Source: Chitinivorax sp. B
Lineage (GTDB): Bacteria; Pseudomonadota; Gammaproteobacteria; Burkholderiales; SCOH01
DNA: 64,000 bases
NCBI RefSeq assembly: GCF_005503445.1
Contig: NZ_SCOH01000016.1
Coordinates: 44,110 to 108,109, forward strand
Direction: 5' to 3'
The translations under genes were made by a program, and so were the position numbers. Below the pieces are notes generated by a model. The model did not search any database. It was not told the DNA's origin and was given only the letters and a program-made list of their open reading frames with translations. Below, piece after piece: positions 26,270 through 33,786 of this stretch. Every line of letters starts with the position of its first letter. The stretch's first letter is position 1.

Positions 26270-26632
26270 TCAGCGTGTCACGGTAGTAAAACCAACATTG
26301 CGGTCCAATTGGGGTTGGACCAGATACTTCCAGATCACGCTGATGACCAGTGTCAGGCCAACAAAATTGCCCAGCAAAGTTAACAGTAGAACCCGCTTCA
26401 CTTCGGCTGTCAGTGATACGTTATCGTTGTGGCCGAACAAGATCACCATGATGACCGGTGAAATCAGCATCATGACGTCACAAATGCGTATCCAAAAGTC
26501 GGGGCCGCGGTTTTTCTCATCACAGCCATTGCTCAATATATTGCGCAACACCCCACGTAGATAGGCGATGATGGCAGTGCTGATGGTCAGAACACCAACC
26601 AGTTCGACAAGGAAGCGTAGTAGCTCATTCAT
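26270..26632 (-). CDS. Small three-span membrane protein of unknown function
   Basis: About 120 residues from the ATG at 26632, preceded by AGAGGA. Three hydrophobic helices: residues 3-25, 48-65 and 79-104. A soluble stretch between the first two contains NGCDEKNRGPDFW. No family is recognised. It lies 25 bases after the first DCC1 gene and 12 before the SDR-DoxX gene, so it is in the same transcript. Its role is presumably tied to theirs. Confidence 0.6.
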   Translation of the reverse strand: MNELLRFLVELVGVLTISTAIIAYLRGVLRNILSNGCDEKNRGPDFWIRICDVMMLISPVIMVILFGHNDNVSLTAEVKRVLLLTLLGNFVGLTLVISVIWKYLVQPQLDRNVGFTTVTR

Positions 26633-26657
26633 GGTGCAGAATCCTCTCTGTATGAAA

Positions 26658-27044
26658 TCAATCAATCCGGCAATAGCCATTGCTGCAGTCTTGGCGCCCA
26701 AACAAGAGGCCTATCTTGATCCGGTGACGGGCAAACAAGCGGTAGGCGGCATCGGAAAGTTGACGCAGGCCTGGCCAACGGGTTGGGGCAACCAGCCAAC
26801 CTGCCCCAATGGCGGTATACATGGCTCGGGCAGCATCCATGCCGGTATGTAATTGGCCATCCTCTCCCAGTGCATGCAGCCGGGCCATCAGGTCTTCCTG
26901 TTCGAAACCCCAGCTGGCCGCATTGAAATCAGGTGCAGCGGCATCCATGAAATTCAATGCTCCATGTTTGTCCAGCTTGGCCAGCATTCGAACTTCACGC
27001 ATGCAGAGTGGGCAGTTGCTATCGAAGAAAACGGTCAGGGCCAT
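26658..27044 (-). CDS. DCC1-like thiol-disulfide oxidoreductase family protein (copy A)
   Basis: A 128-residue DCC1/DUF393 protein with the thioredoxin-like motif D-S-N-C-P-L-C at residues 8-14 and the family's later blocks (DAARAMYTAIGAG, then YRLFARHR). The predicted role is a thiol redox step, but no substrate is known. The ATG at 27044 is preceded by AAGGAC; the longer frame to 27077 crosses the operator at 27067-27086. It heads the second half of the GbsR-linked cluster and is a paralogue of copy B at 27114. Confidence 0.82.
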   Translation of the reverse strand: MALTVFFDSNCPLCMREVRMLAKLDKHGALNFMDAAAPDFNAASWGFEQEDLMARLHALGEDGQLHTGMDAARAMYTAIGAGWLVAPTRWPGLRQLSDAAYRLFARHRIKIGLLFGRQDCSNGYCRID

Positions 27045-27066
27045 GATGCAGTCCTTTATGTTAGAA

Positions 27067-27086
27067 ATTTCAGTCAAGACAGAAAT
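27067..27086. promoter_or_regulatory. GbsR-type operator, copy 1 (before DCC1 copy A)
   Basis: Half-sites ATTTCAGT and ACAGAAAT around CAAG. This 20-bp site differs at two positions from the perfect palindrome at 29062-29081 before the gbsR-like gene. It lies 22 bases before the ATG at 27044, where a repressor would block transcription. Confidence 0.65.
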
Positions 27087-27113
27087 AACAGGTCAAATAA
27101 AAAGCAAGCGTGG

Positions 27114-27497
27114 TCAAATGCGACATTGGTCCGAATCGCAGTGGTAGCGGAGAATGCTGCTCAACCGATAACGGTTTCTGGCAATCCAATCGTATAGCCC
27201 ATCAATCAACGGGCGCACTGGCCAGTAGCCAGTCCAGTTCAACAGCCAACCCATGCCGACGGCACAATACGCGGCACGAACCGTCTGCATGCCGATTAGC
27301 AGTTGGCCATCCGGTGCCACACCATGTACTCGTGCCAATAATGCTGCCTGAGTCGTACCAAATTGGGTTGCATTGAAATGTGGTGCGTGAATATCAACAA
27401 GCCGAACAGCATTGTGTCGATCCCACTTGCAAATACGCGTCATCTCAGTGCGACACAGATTGCAATTGCTGTCATAAAGCAAGGTCAATGCGGGCAT
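27114..27497 (-). CDS. DCC1-like thiol-disulfide oxidoreductase family protein (copy B)
   Basis: A 127-residue paralogue of copy A, with the motif D-S-N-C-N-L-C at residues 9-15 and the same later blocks (TVRAAYCAVGMG, YDWIARNRYRL). The C-terminus HCDSDQCRI mirrors the DCSNGYCRI end of copy A, so two further Cys are conserved in both. The start overlaps the methyltransferase 3' end by 26 bases, which implies coupling. The duplication with conserved extra Cys suggests partners or successive steps. Confidence 0.82.
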   Translation of the reverse strand: MPALTLLYDSNCNLCRTEMTRICKWDRHNAVRLVDIHAPHFNATQFGTTQAALLARVHGVAPDGQLLIGMQTVRAAYCAVGMGWLLNWTGYWPVRPLIDGLYDWIARNRYRLSSILRYHCDSDQCRI

Positions 27498-28452
27498 GAT
27501 GCGACTCCTGATTCATCAATGGCTTGTCGGCAATCATTGCCGAATAAGTAAATGTGCAACGATACAGACCCAGCAGCGGTGTCAGGATTGAGGCCACGAT
27601 ATGACGCCACCGCCATGTCGGTAACCAGCCACGCGCCTTGATGACTTCAGCAATTGCAAAGTACGAGGCCAAGATGGGCACATGCGCCACCGACATCATC
27701 ACATTGTTCGACCAGTTTTCGATCTTGGGCTCTTGAAAACCAATGTATTTGAGCACCATTGGCATCAGGTCGATGCGGCACATTTCCGGTACTGCCCACG
27801 ACACGCACCAGCGCTCATACAACCGGGTCATGACACGCCCCAATAGATTCTGGTTTGGTACCGCCTGACGTAACATGGCATCGGCCATGATCAGTCGGCC
27901 GCCCGGCTTCAGTAGCCGATATGCTTCGCGCATCAGTGTGGCTTTGGTGGCACCTTCGGCATGGCAGGCACTTTCTACCATGATGACTGCGTCAAAGGCA
28001 TTGCTTGGCAAACCGGTATGCACATAATCGGCACAGTGCATAGTGATGGCGTCGCCATGTGGCGCATGCCGGTTGAGTGTTTCACCCAGCTCCACCTGAT
28101 TGGGGGCGATAGTCACTACATCAACAGTCAAATCGGCCCTTGCTGCGACCAGACTGCGGGCTGTGGCACCGGTACCACCACCCAGATCTGCTATGCGCGC
28201 TGGCCGATCTGCAGGCAGATTCAAGCGGGCGAGGACTTGCAGATTCATTTCATTCAACATGGCTTCGCGATTGAAAGGGTTGATACCAAGACGCCAATAA
28301 CCGAAGTGCATGTTGAAACCCTTGCTCCACACTTTGTAATCGGCAGTGGCCGCGGTGTAGTACGCAACGACCTGTTCGCGGATGCATGTTGGTGTGGCTA
28401 GAAAATGTTCGTTCGAAGCAGTAGTTGACTGATTGGCAAGTGTGGTGGTCAT
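27472..28452 (-). CDS. SAM-dependent methyltransferase (UbiE/cyclopropane-synthase-like)
   Basis: A 326-residue class I methyltransferase. Residues 25-70 (VVAYYTAATADYKVWSKGFNMHFGYW) resemble the N-terminus of SAM enzymes acting on lipids, tocopherols or sterols. Motif I is ARIADLGGGTGATARSL (about 86-102), motif II DVVTIAPNQVELG, post-I CADYVHTGLP, and motif III LLKPGGRLIMAD. The C-terminal region has hydrophobic helices (VPILASYFAIAEV, LTPLLGLYRC) suggesting membrane contact. It sits 45 bases after the gbsR-like gene and overlaps DCC1 copy B. The substrate is unknown; a lipid or quinone is likely. Confidence 0.8.
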   Translation of the reverse strand: MTTTLANQSTTASNEHFLATPTCIREQVVAYYTAATADYKVWSKGFNMHFGYWRLGINPFNREAMLNEMNLQVLARLNLPADRPARIADLGGGTGATARSLVAARADLTVDVVTIAPNQVELGETLNRHAPHGDAITMHCADYVHTGLPSNAFDAVIMVESACHAEGATKATLMREAYRLLKPGGRLIMADAMLRQAVPNQNLLGRVMTRLYERWCVSWAVPEMCRIDLMPMVLKYIGFQEPKIENWSNNVMMSVAHVPILASYFAIAEVIKARGWLPTWRWRHIVASILTPLLGLYRCTFTYSAMIADKPLMNQESHHARIDLAL

Positions 28453-28497
28453 GATACTTTCCGAATGTCACTCAAATGGTAACTGCTTGGCAATAAT

Positions 28498-29046
28498 TCA
28501 GTTTTTGCCGTCGGCTTCGTCACGTCGTCCAAACCAGCCCTGAACCTTGGCACCAAAGTGCAATAAGCGCAGCAACGTGGCCGGTGGCAATGATTTGAGC
28601 TCTTCATAGCCGTCCGACATGGACTCTACAAAATCCAGCACGTTTTGCATCTTGTCTCGGGTGTGCAGATCCAGCACCGCATCATCCTTCGATTCCAGCA
28701 TACATTCGCGCAATACGGTCAAGGTCGGGTCGATTTCGCGTTTTTTACGCTCTTCCACAACGGTTTTGAAAACATCCCAAACATCCTGATGTGCCTGGAA
28801 ATGGTCGCGTCGATCACCCAGCTGATGTACGACTTTGACTAGGCTCCAGTTCTGTAGCTCTTTCAGGCTGGTACTGACATTGGATCGGGCTACATTAAGC
28901 GTTTCGCAGATTTCATCGGCCGTCAGTGGTTTTTCTGCCAGAAACAGCAGGGCATGGATCTGCGCCACAGTGCGGTTGACGCCCCAACGTGTCCCCATTT
29001 CGCCCCAATGCAGAACAAACTTTTCTGTTGTTGGACTGAGTTGCAT
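28498..29046 (-). CDS. GbsR/MarR-family transcriptional regulator
   Basis: A 182-residue winged-helix regulator of the GbsR family. VLHWGEMGTRWGVNRTVAQIHALLFLAEKPLTADEI at residues 10-45 is the family hallmark, and LNVARSNVSTSLKELQNWSLV is the recognition helix region. A helical dimerisation tail follows. The ATG at 29046 follows AAGGAA; the longer frame passes through the operator. A perfect palindrome at 29062-29081 lies on its own promoter, and a close copy lies before DCC1 copy A. It probably represses itself, the methyltransferase, both DCC1 genes and the downstream membrane genes. Confidence 0.85.
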   Translation of the reverse strand: MQLSPTTEKFVLHWGEMGTRWGVNRTVAQIHALLFLAEKPLTADEICETLNVARSNVSTSLKELQNWSLVKVVHQLGDRRDHFQAHQDVWDVFKTVVEERKKREIDPTLTVLRECMLESKDDAVLDLHTRDKMQNVLDFVESMSDGYEELKSLPPATLLRLLHFGAKVQGWFGRRDEADGKN

Positions 29047-29061
29047 AGTGAGTCTTCCTTT

Positions 29062-29081
29062 ATTTCTGTCAAAACAGAAAT
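29062..29081. promoter_or_regulatory. GbsR-type operator, copy 2 (before gbsR-like gene)
   Basis: Perfect 8-bp arms ATTTCTGT and ACAGAAAT around CAAA. It overlaps the -10 (TAATTT, 29078-29083 on the minus strand) of a promoter whose -35 is TTGACG (29101-29106, minus strand, 17-bp spacer). This fits autorepression. Confidence 0.7.
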
Positions 29082-29210
29082 TACAGAATTTTATGCTGCC
29101 CGTCAATCGTGATAGCTATGCTCTGGTCATCGCCTATAGTGAGAAATGGTCAATTTGATCTGGTAGATCAACATGTTGAGCCGGAAGCTAACATGCGATG
29201 AGGAGGTGAT

Positions 29211-30461
29211 ATGTGGTGCAGGGTGACAGGTTGGGCACTGGCGTTCGCCTTGTTGGGCGCGCTCGGACAGGTTCTGGCTGCCAGCTCGGCATCAAGCTTG
29301 AAAGTCAGCCTGTTGATCATCAGTCGTGCTCAATTGGCTGCCTATCAAGCCCAGATTGACCGATTCAAGTTGACTTATCCAGAAATGAAGGTAGATGTCG
29401 ATTTCATCGAGAATGAGTCGTACAAAAAGCATTTCGTGGCAAGTCTGACCGGCAAGCCCGCACCGGACGTCATGTTTGCCTTTGCCGGACATGCAATCTC
29501 AAATGCGGCACGGGCAGGGCAATTGGTCCCACTCGATCAGGTGTTGTCCACCACAGCCTGGCAAGCTACTTTCAATCAGGCTATTCGCACCGCGGTAAAT
29601 GTGGATGGCAAGCATTACGCCTTGCCACTGCACTACTACCAGTGGGGGATGTATTACAACAAGTCGGTTTTTCGCGAACTGCACCTTGTGCCCCCTAAAA
29701 ATTGGGCAGAGCTGTTGACCTGGTGCCACACTGCTCGCGAGCAAGGGATCGAACCGATCCTCGTCGGCGGGCGCGAAGGCTGGCCACTGGCGGGCTGGTT
29801 CGATTACTTGGATTTGCGCATCAATGGATTGGCATTTCATCTTCAACTCATGCGGGGCGAGGTACCGTTTACGGATGCGCGCGTACGGCAAGTATTCGAG
29901 CATTGGCAACGTTTGTTCAATCGCGAATGTTTCAACGACGATATGGCTCAACGTGGCTGGCGCGATGTGTTATCTCGCCTTTATCGCGCCAAGGCTGGCT
30001 TGATGCTGATGGGCAATTTCTGGACCTCACAGATTCCACCCGCGCTACGCAATCAAATAGGATTTATCCCTTTCCCGCACGTCGTGGACAAGCTGCCATT
30101 GTATGAAGATGCACCGCTGGACGTGTTGATCATGCCTGCCAATGGTGCCAACAGGACAGAGGCTGAATTGTTTCTGCGCTTCATGGCGCGAGCTGATATC
30201 CAAGCTACCATCAGCCAATCCGTGGGGATGCTGCCGGGGCATGTTGATGCTGCAATCGGTGACGACATGTTTCTTGTCGCGGGTCGACAACTGCTCAATC
30301 GGGCGGAAGGAAGCGCCCAGTTTCTGGATCGCGACACCCCGCCTGGTTTCGCTGCGCTGGCTATCGATGCGTTTTTGCAATTTGTCCGGAGACCTGCAGA
30401 AATCGATCCGATCGTGCAGCAGTTGGAAAGTGCGCGGCGGCAATATCTTCAAAAACAGTGA
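29211..30461 (+). CDS. Extracellular solute-binding protein family 1 (sugar ABC type), orphan
   Basis: A 416-residue periplasmic binding protein. The signal peptide ends near residue 24 (LGQVLA). Family 1 marks: FKLTYPEMKVDVDFIENESYKKHF, PDVMFAFAGHAIS, YALPLHYYQWGMYYNKSVF and the C-terminal FLRFMARADIQATIS. GAGGAGG precedes the ATG at good spacing. No permease or ATPase is adjacent, unlike the complete glp importer at 40-46 kb, so it may work with a distant transporter or a sensor. It is divergent from gbsR and followed by the NAD genes. Confidence 0.85.
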   Translation: MWCRVTGWALAFALLGALGQVLAASSASSLKVSLLIISRAQLAAYQAQIDRFKLTYPEMKVDVDFIENESYKKHFVASLTGKPAPDVMFAFAGHAISNAARAGQLVPLDQVLSTTAWQATFNQAIRTAVNVDGKHYALPLHYYQWGMYYNKSVFRELHLVPPKNWAELLTWCHTAREQGIEPILVGGREGWPLAGWFDYLDLRINGLAFHLQLMRGEVPFTDARVRQVFEHWQRLFNRECFNDDMAQRGWRDVLSRLYRAKAGLMLMGNFWTSQIPPALRNQIGFIPFPHVVDKLPLYEDAPLDVLIMPANGANRTEAELFLRFMARADIQATISQSVGMLPGHVDAAIGDDMFLVAGRQLLNRAEGSAQFLDRDTPPGFAALAIDAFLQFVRRPAEIDPIVQQLESARRQYLQKQ

Positions 30462-30525
30462 TATGAATGAAGACATAAATAGTGGTTGACGTACCCAAAA
30501 TAATGATGTGAGAATGAATTCATGT

Positions 30526-30538
30526 CGCGATAGACGCG
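30526..30538 (+). promoter_or_regulatory. Small hairpin in the nadM leader, CGCG-ATAGA-CGCG
   Basis: Arms CGCG flank the loop ATAGA, extended by one T-A pair. It would lie at the 5' end of the mRNA from a weak promoter (TTGACG at 30486-30491). A longer hairpin with the identical loop lies before nadV at 31630-31646. Confidence 0.35.
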
Positions 30539-30585
30539 ATGTGGCTCTGGTAGCAGGGCCAACTCGAATTCGATGGAGAATCGAC

Positions 30586-31617
30586 ATGCAGTACGACCTG
30601 ATTGTTTTCATTGGGCGCCTTCAGCCCATGCATAATGCGCACTTGAATATTGTCAAGACCGCGCTTACCCAAGCCAGCCGCGTGCTGGTGCTCGCTGGTT
30701 CCAGCAATAAACCTCGCACCATCAAAAACCCGTTCACCTTCGAAGAACGCGCCATCATGCTGCATCGTTGCCTGGATGCTGCCGAGCGTGAACGCGTAGT
30801 TATCAAGCCGCTACGTGATTTTCTTTATAACGAGGCGCAATGGCTCAAGGTGGTGCAGCAAGCGGTGGCCGATGAAAGCTTGCCCAAAGATGCCCGAATC
30901 GGCCTGATTGGCCATAGCAAGGATGCCTCATCCTATTACCTGCGCATGTTCCCACAATGGGAACTGATTGAAGTCGAAAACCTGTCTGGTCTCAATGCAA
31001 CTGAGCTGCGTGACATGATGTTCTGTGACACCAATCGTGATGGCCACTGGATGCGCCTGGAGACCAAAGTACCGACCCCGGTGGCGGCCTTCCTGCAGAG
31101 CTTTGCACTAAGTCCCGAATATGCGTCGCTGGTACAGGAATATGTGTTCACCCGCGACTATAAAGCTGCTTGGGCCAATGCACCCTATCCACCCACATTC
31201 ATGACAGTTGATGCGGTATTGACCTGCTCGGGTCATGTATTGTTGGTCAAGCGGCGTGCTCAGCCTGGAAAGGGATTGTGGGCATTACCGGGAGGATTTG
31301 TCGGCCAGACTGAAACCACCGAGCAGGCCATGATTCGGGAATTACGCGAGGAGACGCGAGTCAAGATACTGTCCTCGGTATTACGTGGCTCAATCAAGGC
31401 ATGTCGACTGTTTGATCACCCGGATCGTAGCTTGCGTGGCCGTACGTTGACCCACGCTTTCCACATTGATTTTCCTTCTGGGCAGTTACCGGAAGTCAAA
31501 GGCGGTGACGATGCCGAAAAGGCCAAGTGGTTTCCGATTGCAGAATTGGAAAACCTGGAGCCGGCCATGTATGAAGATCACGCTGAGATCATCAGCTATT
31601 TTCTGGGTATCGCCTGA
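30586..31617 (+). CDS. nadM: Bifunctional NMN adenylyltransferase/Nudix hydrolase
   Basis: Makes NAD+ from NMN and ATP and hydrolyses ADP-ribose-type compounds. Residues 1-175 are an archaeal-type NadM domain: IGRLQPMHNAHL with the nucleotide-binding HNAHL motif (residues 16-20), LAGSSNKPRTIKNPFTFEER, and GLNATELRDMM. Residues 200-343 are a Nudix domain with box GGFVGQTETTEQ, then RELREETRV. The ATG at 30586 has GGAGA upstream; a longer frame to 30508 lacks support. It heads the NAD salvage genes nadM-nadV-pnuC-nadR. Confidence 0.92.
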   Translation: MQYDLIVFIGRLQPMHNAHLNIVKTALTQASRVLVLAGSSNKPRTIKNPFTFEERAIMLHRCLDAAERERVVIKPLRDFLYNEAQWLKVVQQAVADESLPKDARIGLIGHSKDASSYYLRMFPQWELIEVENLSGLNATELRDMMFCDTNRDGHWMRLETKVPTPVAAFLQSFALSPEYASLVQEYVFTRDYKAAWANAPYPPTFMTVDAVLTCSGHVLLVKRRAQPGKGLWALPGGFVGQTETTEQAMIRELREETRVKILSSVLRGSIKACRLFDHPDRSLRGRTLTHAFHIDFPSGQLPEVKGGDDAEKAKWFPIAELENLEPAMYEDHAEIISYFLGIA

Positions 31618-31629
31618 ATTTTATCGACT

Positions 31630-31650
31630 CGCGGGATAGACCCGCGTTTT
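31630..31650 (+). terminator. Hairpin with T-tail between nadM and nadV
   Basis: Arms CGCGGG (31630-31635) and CCCGCG (31641-31646) around ATAGA, then TTTT. It may be a weak terminator or an attenuator before nadV. The loop is the same as in the nadM leader hairpin. Confidence 0.6.
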
Positions 31651-31678
31651 ACAGCCCTGAAGCCGTTGGAGGCTCATC

Positions 31679-33058
31679 ATGTTTGACAATATTCTTCTGA
31701 ATACTGATTCCTATAAAGCATCCCACTTCCTACAGTATCCGGCCGGTGCCGATGGCATGTTCAGCTACATCGAGTCACGAGGTGGTGCTTGGGAAAAGCT
31801 GGTGTTCTTTGGCCTGCAAAGTATTCTCAAGGAATACCTGAGCAAGCCCATTACGCATGCCATGGTGGATGAAGCCGTTACCTTCTTTGCAGCTCATGGT
31901 GAGCCATTCAATGAAGTTGGCTTCCGTCGCATTGTGGATGAACTGGATGGCTTTCTTCCAATGCGTATTAAGGCCGCTCCCGAAGGCATGGTGGTTCCAA
32001 CTCAGCAAGTGTTGGTGACAATTGAATCCACGCACCCTGATTTCTTTTGGGTCGGTTCTTACTTCGAGCCCTTGTTGTTGCGTGTCTGGTATCCAGCAAG
32101 CGTTGCGACACAGAGCTATCACATGAAGCAACTGATCCGAGGCTATCTGGAAATCAGTTGTGATAATCCAGTTCAGGAACTGTCGTTCAAACTACACGAT
32201 TTCGGCGCGCGGGGCGTATCTAGTACCGAATCATCAGCTTTGGGTGGTATGGCTCATCTGGTCAATTTCATGGGGAGCGACACCGTGATGGGTGTGGTGG
32301 CAGCCAAGCGCTACTATGGTGCTGAAATGGCTGCCTACTCCATTCCTGCAGCGGAACACTCCACCATTACCAGCTGGGGACGGGAAGGGGAGATCGAAGC
32401 ATACCGGAATATGCTTACCCAATTTGCCAAGCCGGGTAGTTTGGTCGCGGTGGTGTCTGACTCTTACGATATCTTCAATGCAGTGGAGCATATTTGGGGT
32501 GACACGTTGCGTCAGGTTGTGATTGATTCAGGAGCGACTGTTGTGATCCGTCCTGATTCAGGTGACCCGGCTGCCGTGGTGCTGAAATGCGCCAAATTGT
32601 TGGATGCTCGCTTTGGCAGTACGTTGAACAGCAAGGGTTACAAGGTGCTGAAGCATGTTCGACTGATTCAAGGTGACGGCATCAATCCAACCAGTTTGAA
32701 GGCCATTCTGGATGGCATGTTGGCTGCCGGTTTCAGCACTGAGAACGTGGCATTCGGTATGGGCGGGATGCTGTTGCAGGGTTTGAATCGCGATACGTTG
32801 AAATGGGCGATGAAGTGCTCCGCAATGCGTGTTCACGGCGAGTGGCGTGAAGTCTACAAAGACCCTATCACCGATAGCGGAAAGCGTTCAAAGCGTGGAC
32901 GGGTATCGTTATACCGGAATACCGATGGCGAGTTCCGTACCCTGGCGACTGACGGCGAGATTCCTGCTGGCTTTAACGAAGTGCTAGTCCCAGTTTGGGA
33001 AAATGGCCGTCTGTTACGCGATTTCAGCTTTGACGAAGTTCGGGCCAACGCTGTGTAA
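31679..33058 (+). CDS. nadV: Nicotinamide phosphoribosyltransferase (NadV/NAMPT)
   Basis: Converts nicotinamide and PRPP directly to NMN. The 459-residue protein follows the NAMPT pattern: NTDSYKASHFLQYP at the N-terminus, YIESRGG, the catalytic-region block FKLHDFGARGVSS, IPAAEHSTITSWGRE with the phosphorylatable His, and VIRPDSGDP for PRPP binding. It is a type II phosphoribosyltransferase closer to human NAMPT than to PncB. GGAGG precedes the ATG. With nadM and nadR downstream and upstream it completes a two-step nicotinamide to NAD route without deamidation. Confidence 0.93.
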   Translation: MFDNILLNTDSYKASHFLQYPAGADGMFSYIESRGGAWEKLVFFGLQSILKEYLSKPITHAMVDEAVTFFAAHGEPFNEVGFRRIVDELDGFLPMRIKAAPEGMVVPTQQVLVTIESTHPDFFWVGSYFEPLLLRVWYPASVATQSYHMKQLIRGYLEISCDNPVQELSFKLHDFGARGVSSTESSALGGMAHLVNFMGSDTVMGVVAAKRYYGAEMAAYSIPAAEHSTITSWGREGEIEAYRNMLTQFAKPGSLVAVVSDSYDIFNAVEHIWGDTLRQVVIDSGATVVIRPDSGDPAAVVLKCAKLLDARFGSTLNSKGYKVLKHVRLIQGDGINPTSLKAILDGMLAAGFSTENVAFGMGGMLLQGLNRDTLKWAMKCSAMRVHGEWREVYKDPITDSGKRSKRGRVSLYRNTDGEFRTLATDGEIPAGFNEVLVPVWENGRLLRDFSFDEVRANAV

Positions 33059-33062
33059 CGTT

Positions 33063-33112
33063 ATGGTTGGCAACTGGGTATGGCATTATTGACATGCCTT
33101 ATGCTCAACCAT
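33063..33112 (+). promoter_or_regulatory. Possible structured leader before pnuC
   Basis: An outer inverted repeat, ATGGTTG (33063-33069) and CAACCAT (33106-33112), encloses an inner GGCAT/ATGCC hairpin (33082-33098). The structure ends 17 bases before the pnuC ATG. It could be a folded mRNA leader that gates pnuC translation, but this could also be chance. Confidence 0.3.
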
Positions 33113-33129
33113 GATCAGAGGAGTATGGC

Positions 33130-33786
33130 ATGTATCATGCTGTCATCACCTGGCTTAATTCGCCAGCCATATACCTGCTGGGTACGCCGGCTTCCTGGGC
33201 TGAAATTTTGGGATTTGTGACGGGCATCGGGTGCGTCTGGTTGACGTGGCGTCAACATATCTGGAATTTCCCAATTGGTATCGCCAACAGCGCATTGCTG
33301 TTGATGTTGTTTGTGGATGCCCGGCTGTTTGCCGATGCGACACTGCAAATCTTGTTCATATGCCTAGGATTGCGTGGTTGGTGGGAATGGCTGCATGGCA
33401 TTCGTGGTGAAGGCCCGCTGCAGGTACGCTGGGCCGGGCGTAACGAGTGTCTGATGGCGATTGCAATTGCGGTCGGGCTGATTTCGGTGATGTGGCCTAT
33501 CCTCAGTTATGTGAAGGGCGGGGCGCCATTCATGGATGCGGCTGTTACCGCACTGAGTTTGGTAGCGCAGGGTTTGCTGAATCGAAAGCGGATGGAAAGC
33601 TGGCTGTTCTGGATCGTGGTCGACCTGATCTCTATCCCGTTGTATGCCAGCAAACAGCTGTATCTGGTTGCGGCGTTGTATGTCATCTTCTTGGGTATGG
33701 CCACCAAAGGTTTCTTTACTTGGCGGCAAGTTTGCGCCAGTACATCGCAGCGGTTGGATATCGAGGTAGCAAGTGGCCGGGCTTGA
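33130..33786 (+). CDS. pnuC: Nicotinamide riboside/nicotinamide mononucleotide transporter PnuC
   Basis: An inner-membrane vitamin transporter of 218 residues with about seven helices. Family marks: WAEILGFVTGIGCVWLTWRQHIWNFPIGIANS (residues 23-54), LRGWWEWLHG (about 81-90) and the C-terminal WIVVDLISIPLYASKQLYLVA with the conserved Trp and Asp. GAGGAG precedes the ATG at 33130. Its last 14 bases overlap the GTG start of the nadR-like gene, so uptake and phosphorylation of nicotinamide riboside are coupled. Confidence 0.93.
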   Translation: MYHAVITWLNSPAIYLLGTPASWAEILGFVTGIGCVWLTWRQHIWNFPIGIANSALLLMLFVDARLFADATLQILFICLGLRGWWEWLHGIRGEGPLQVRWAGRNECLMAIAIAVGLISVMWPILSYVKGGAPFMDAAVTALSLVAQGLLNRKRMESWLFWIVVDLISIPLYASKQLYLVAALYVIFLGMATKGFFTWRQVCASTSQRLDIEVASGRA

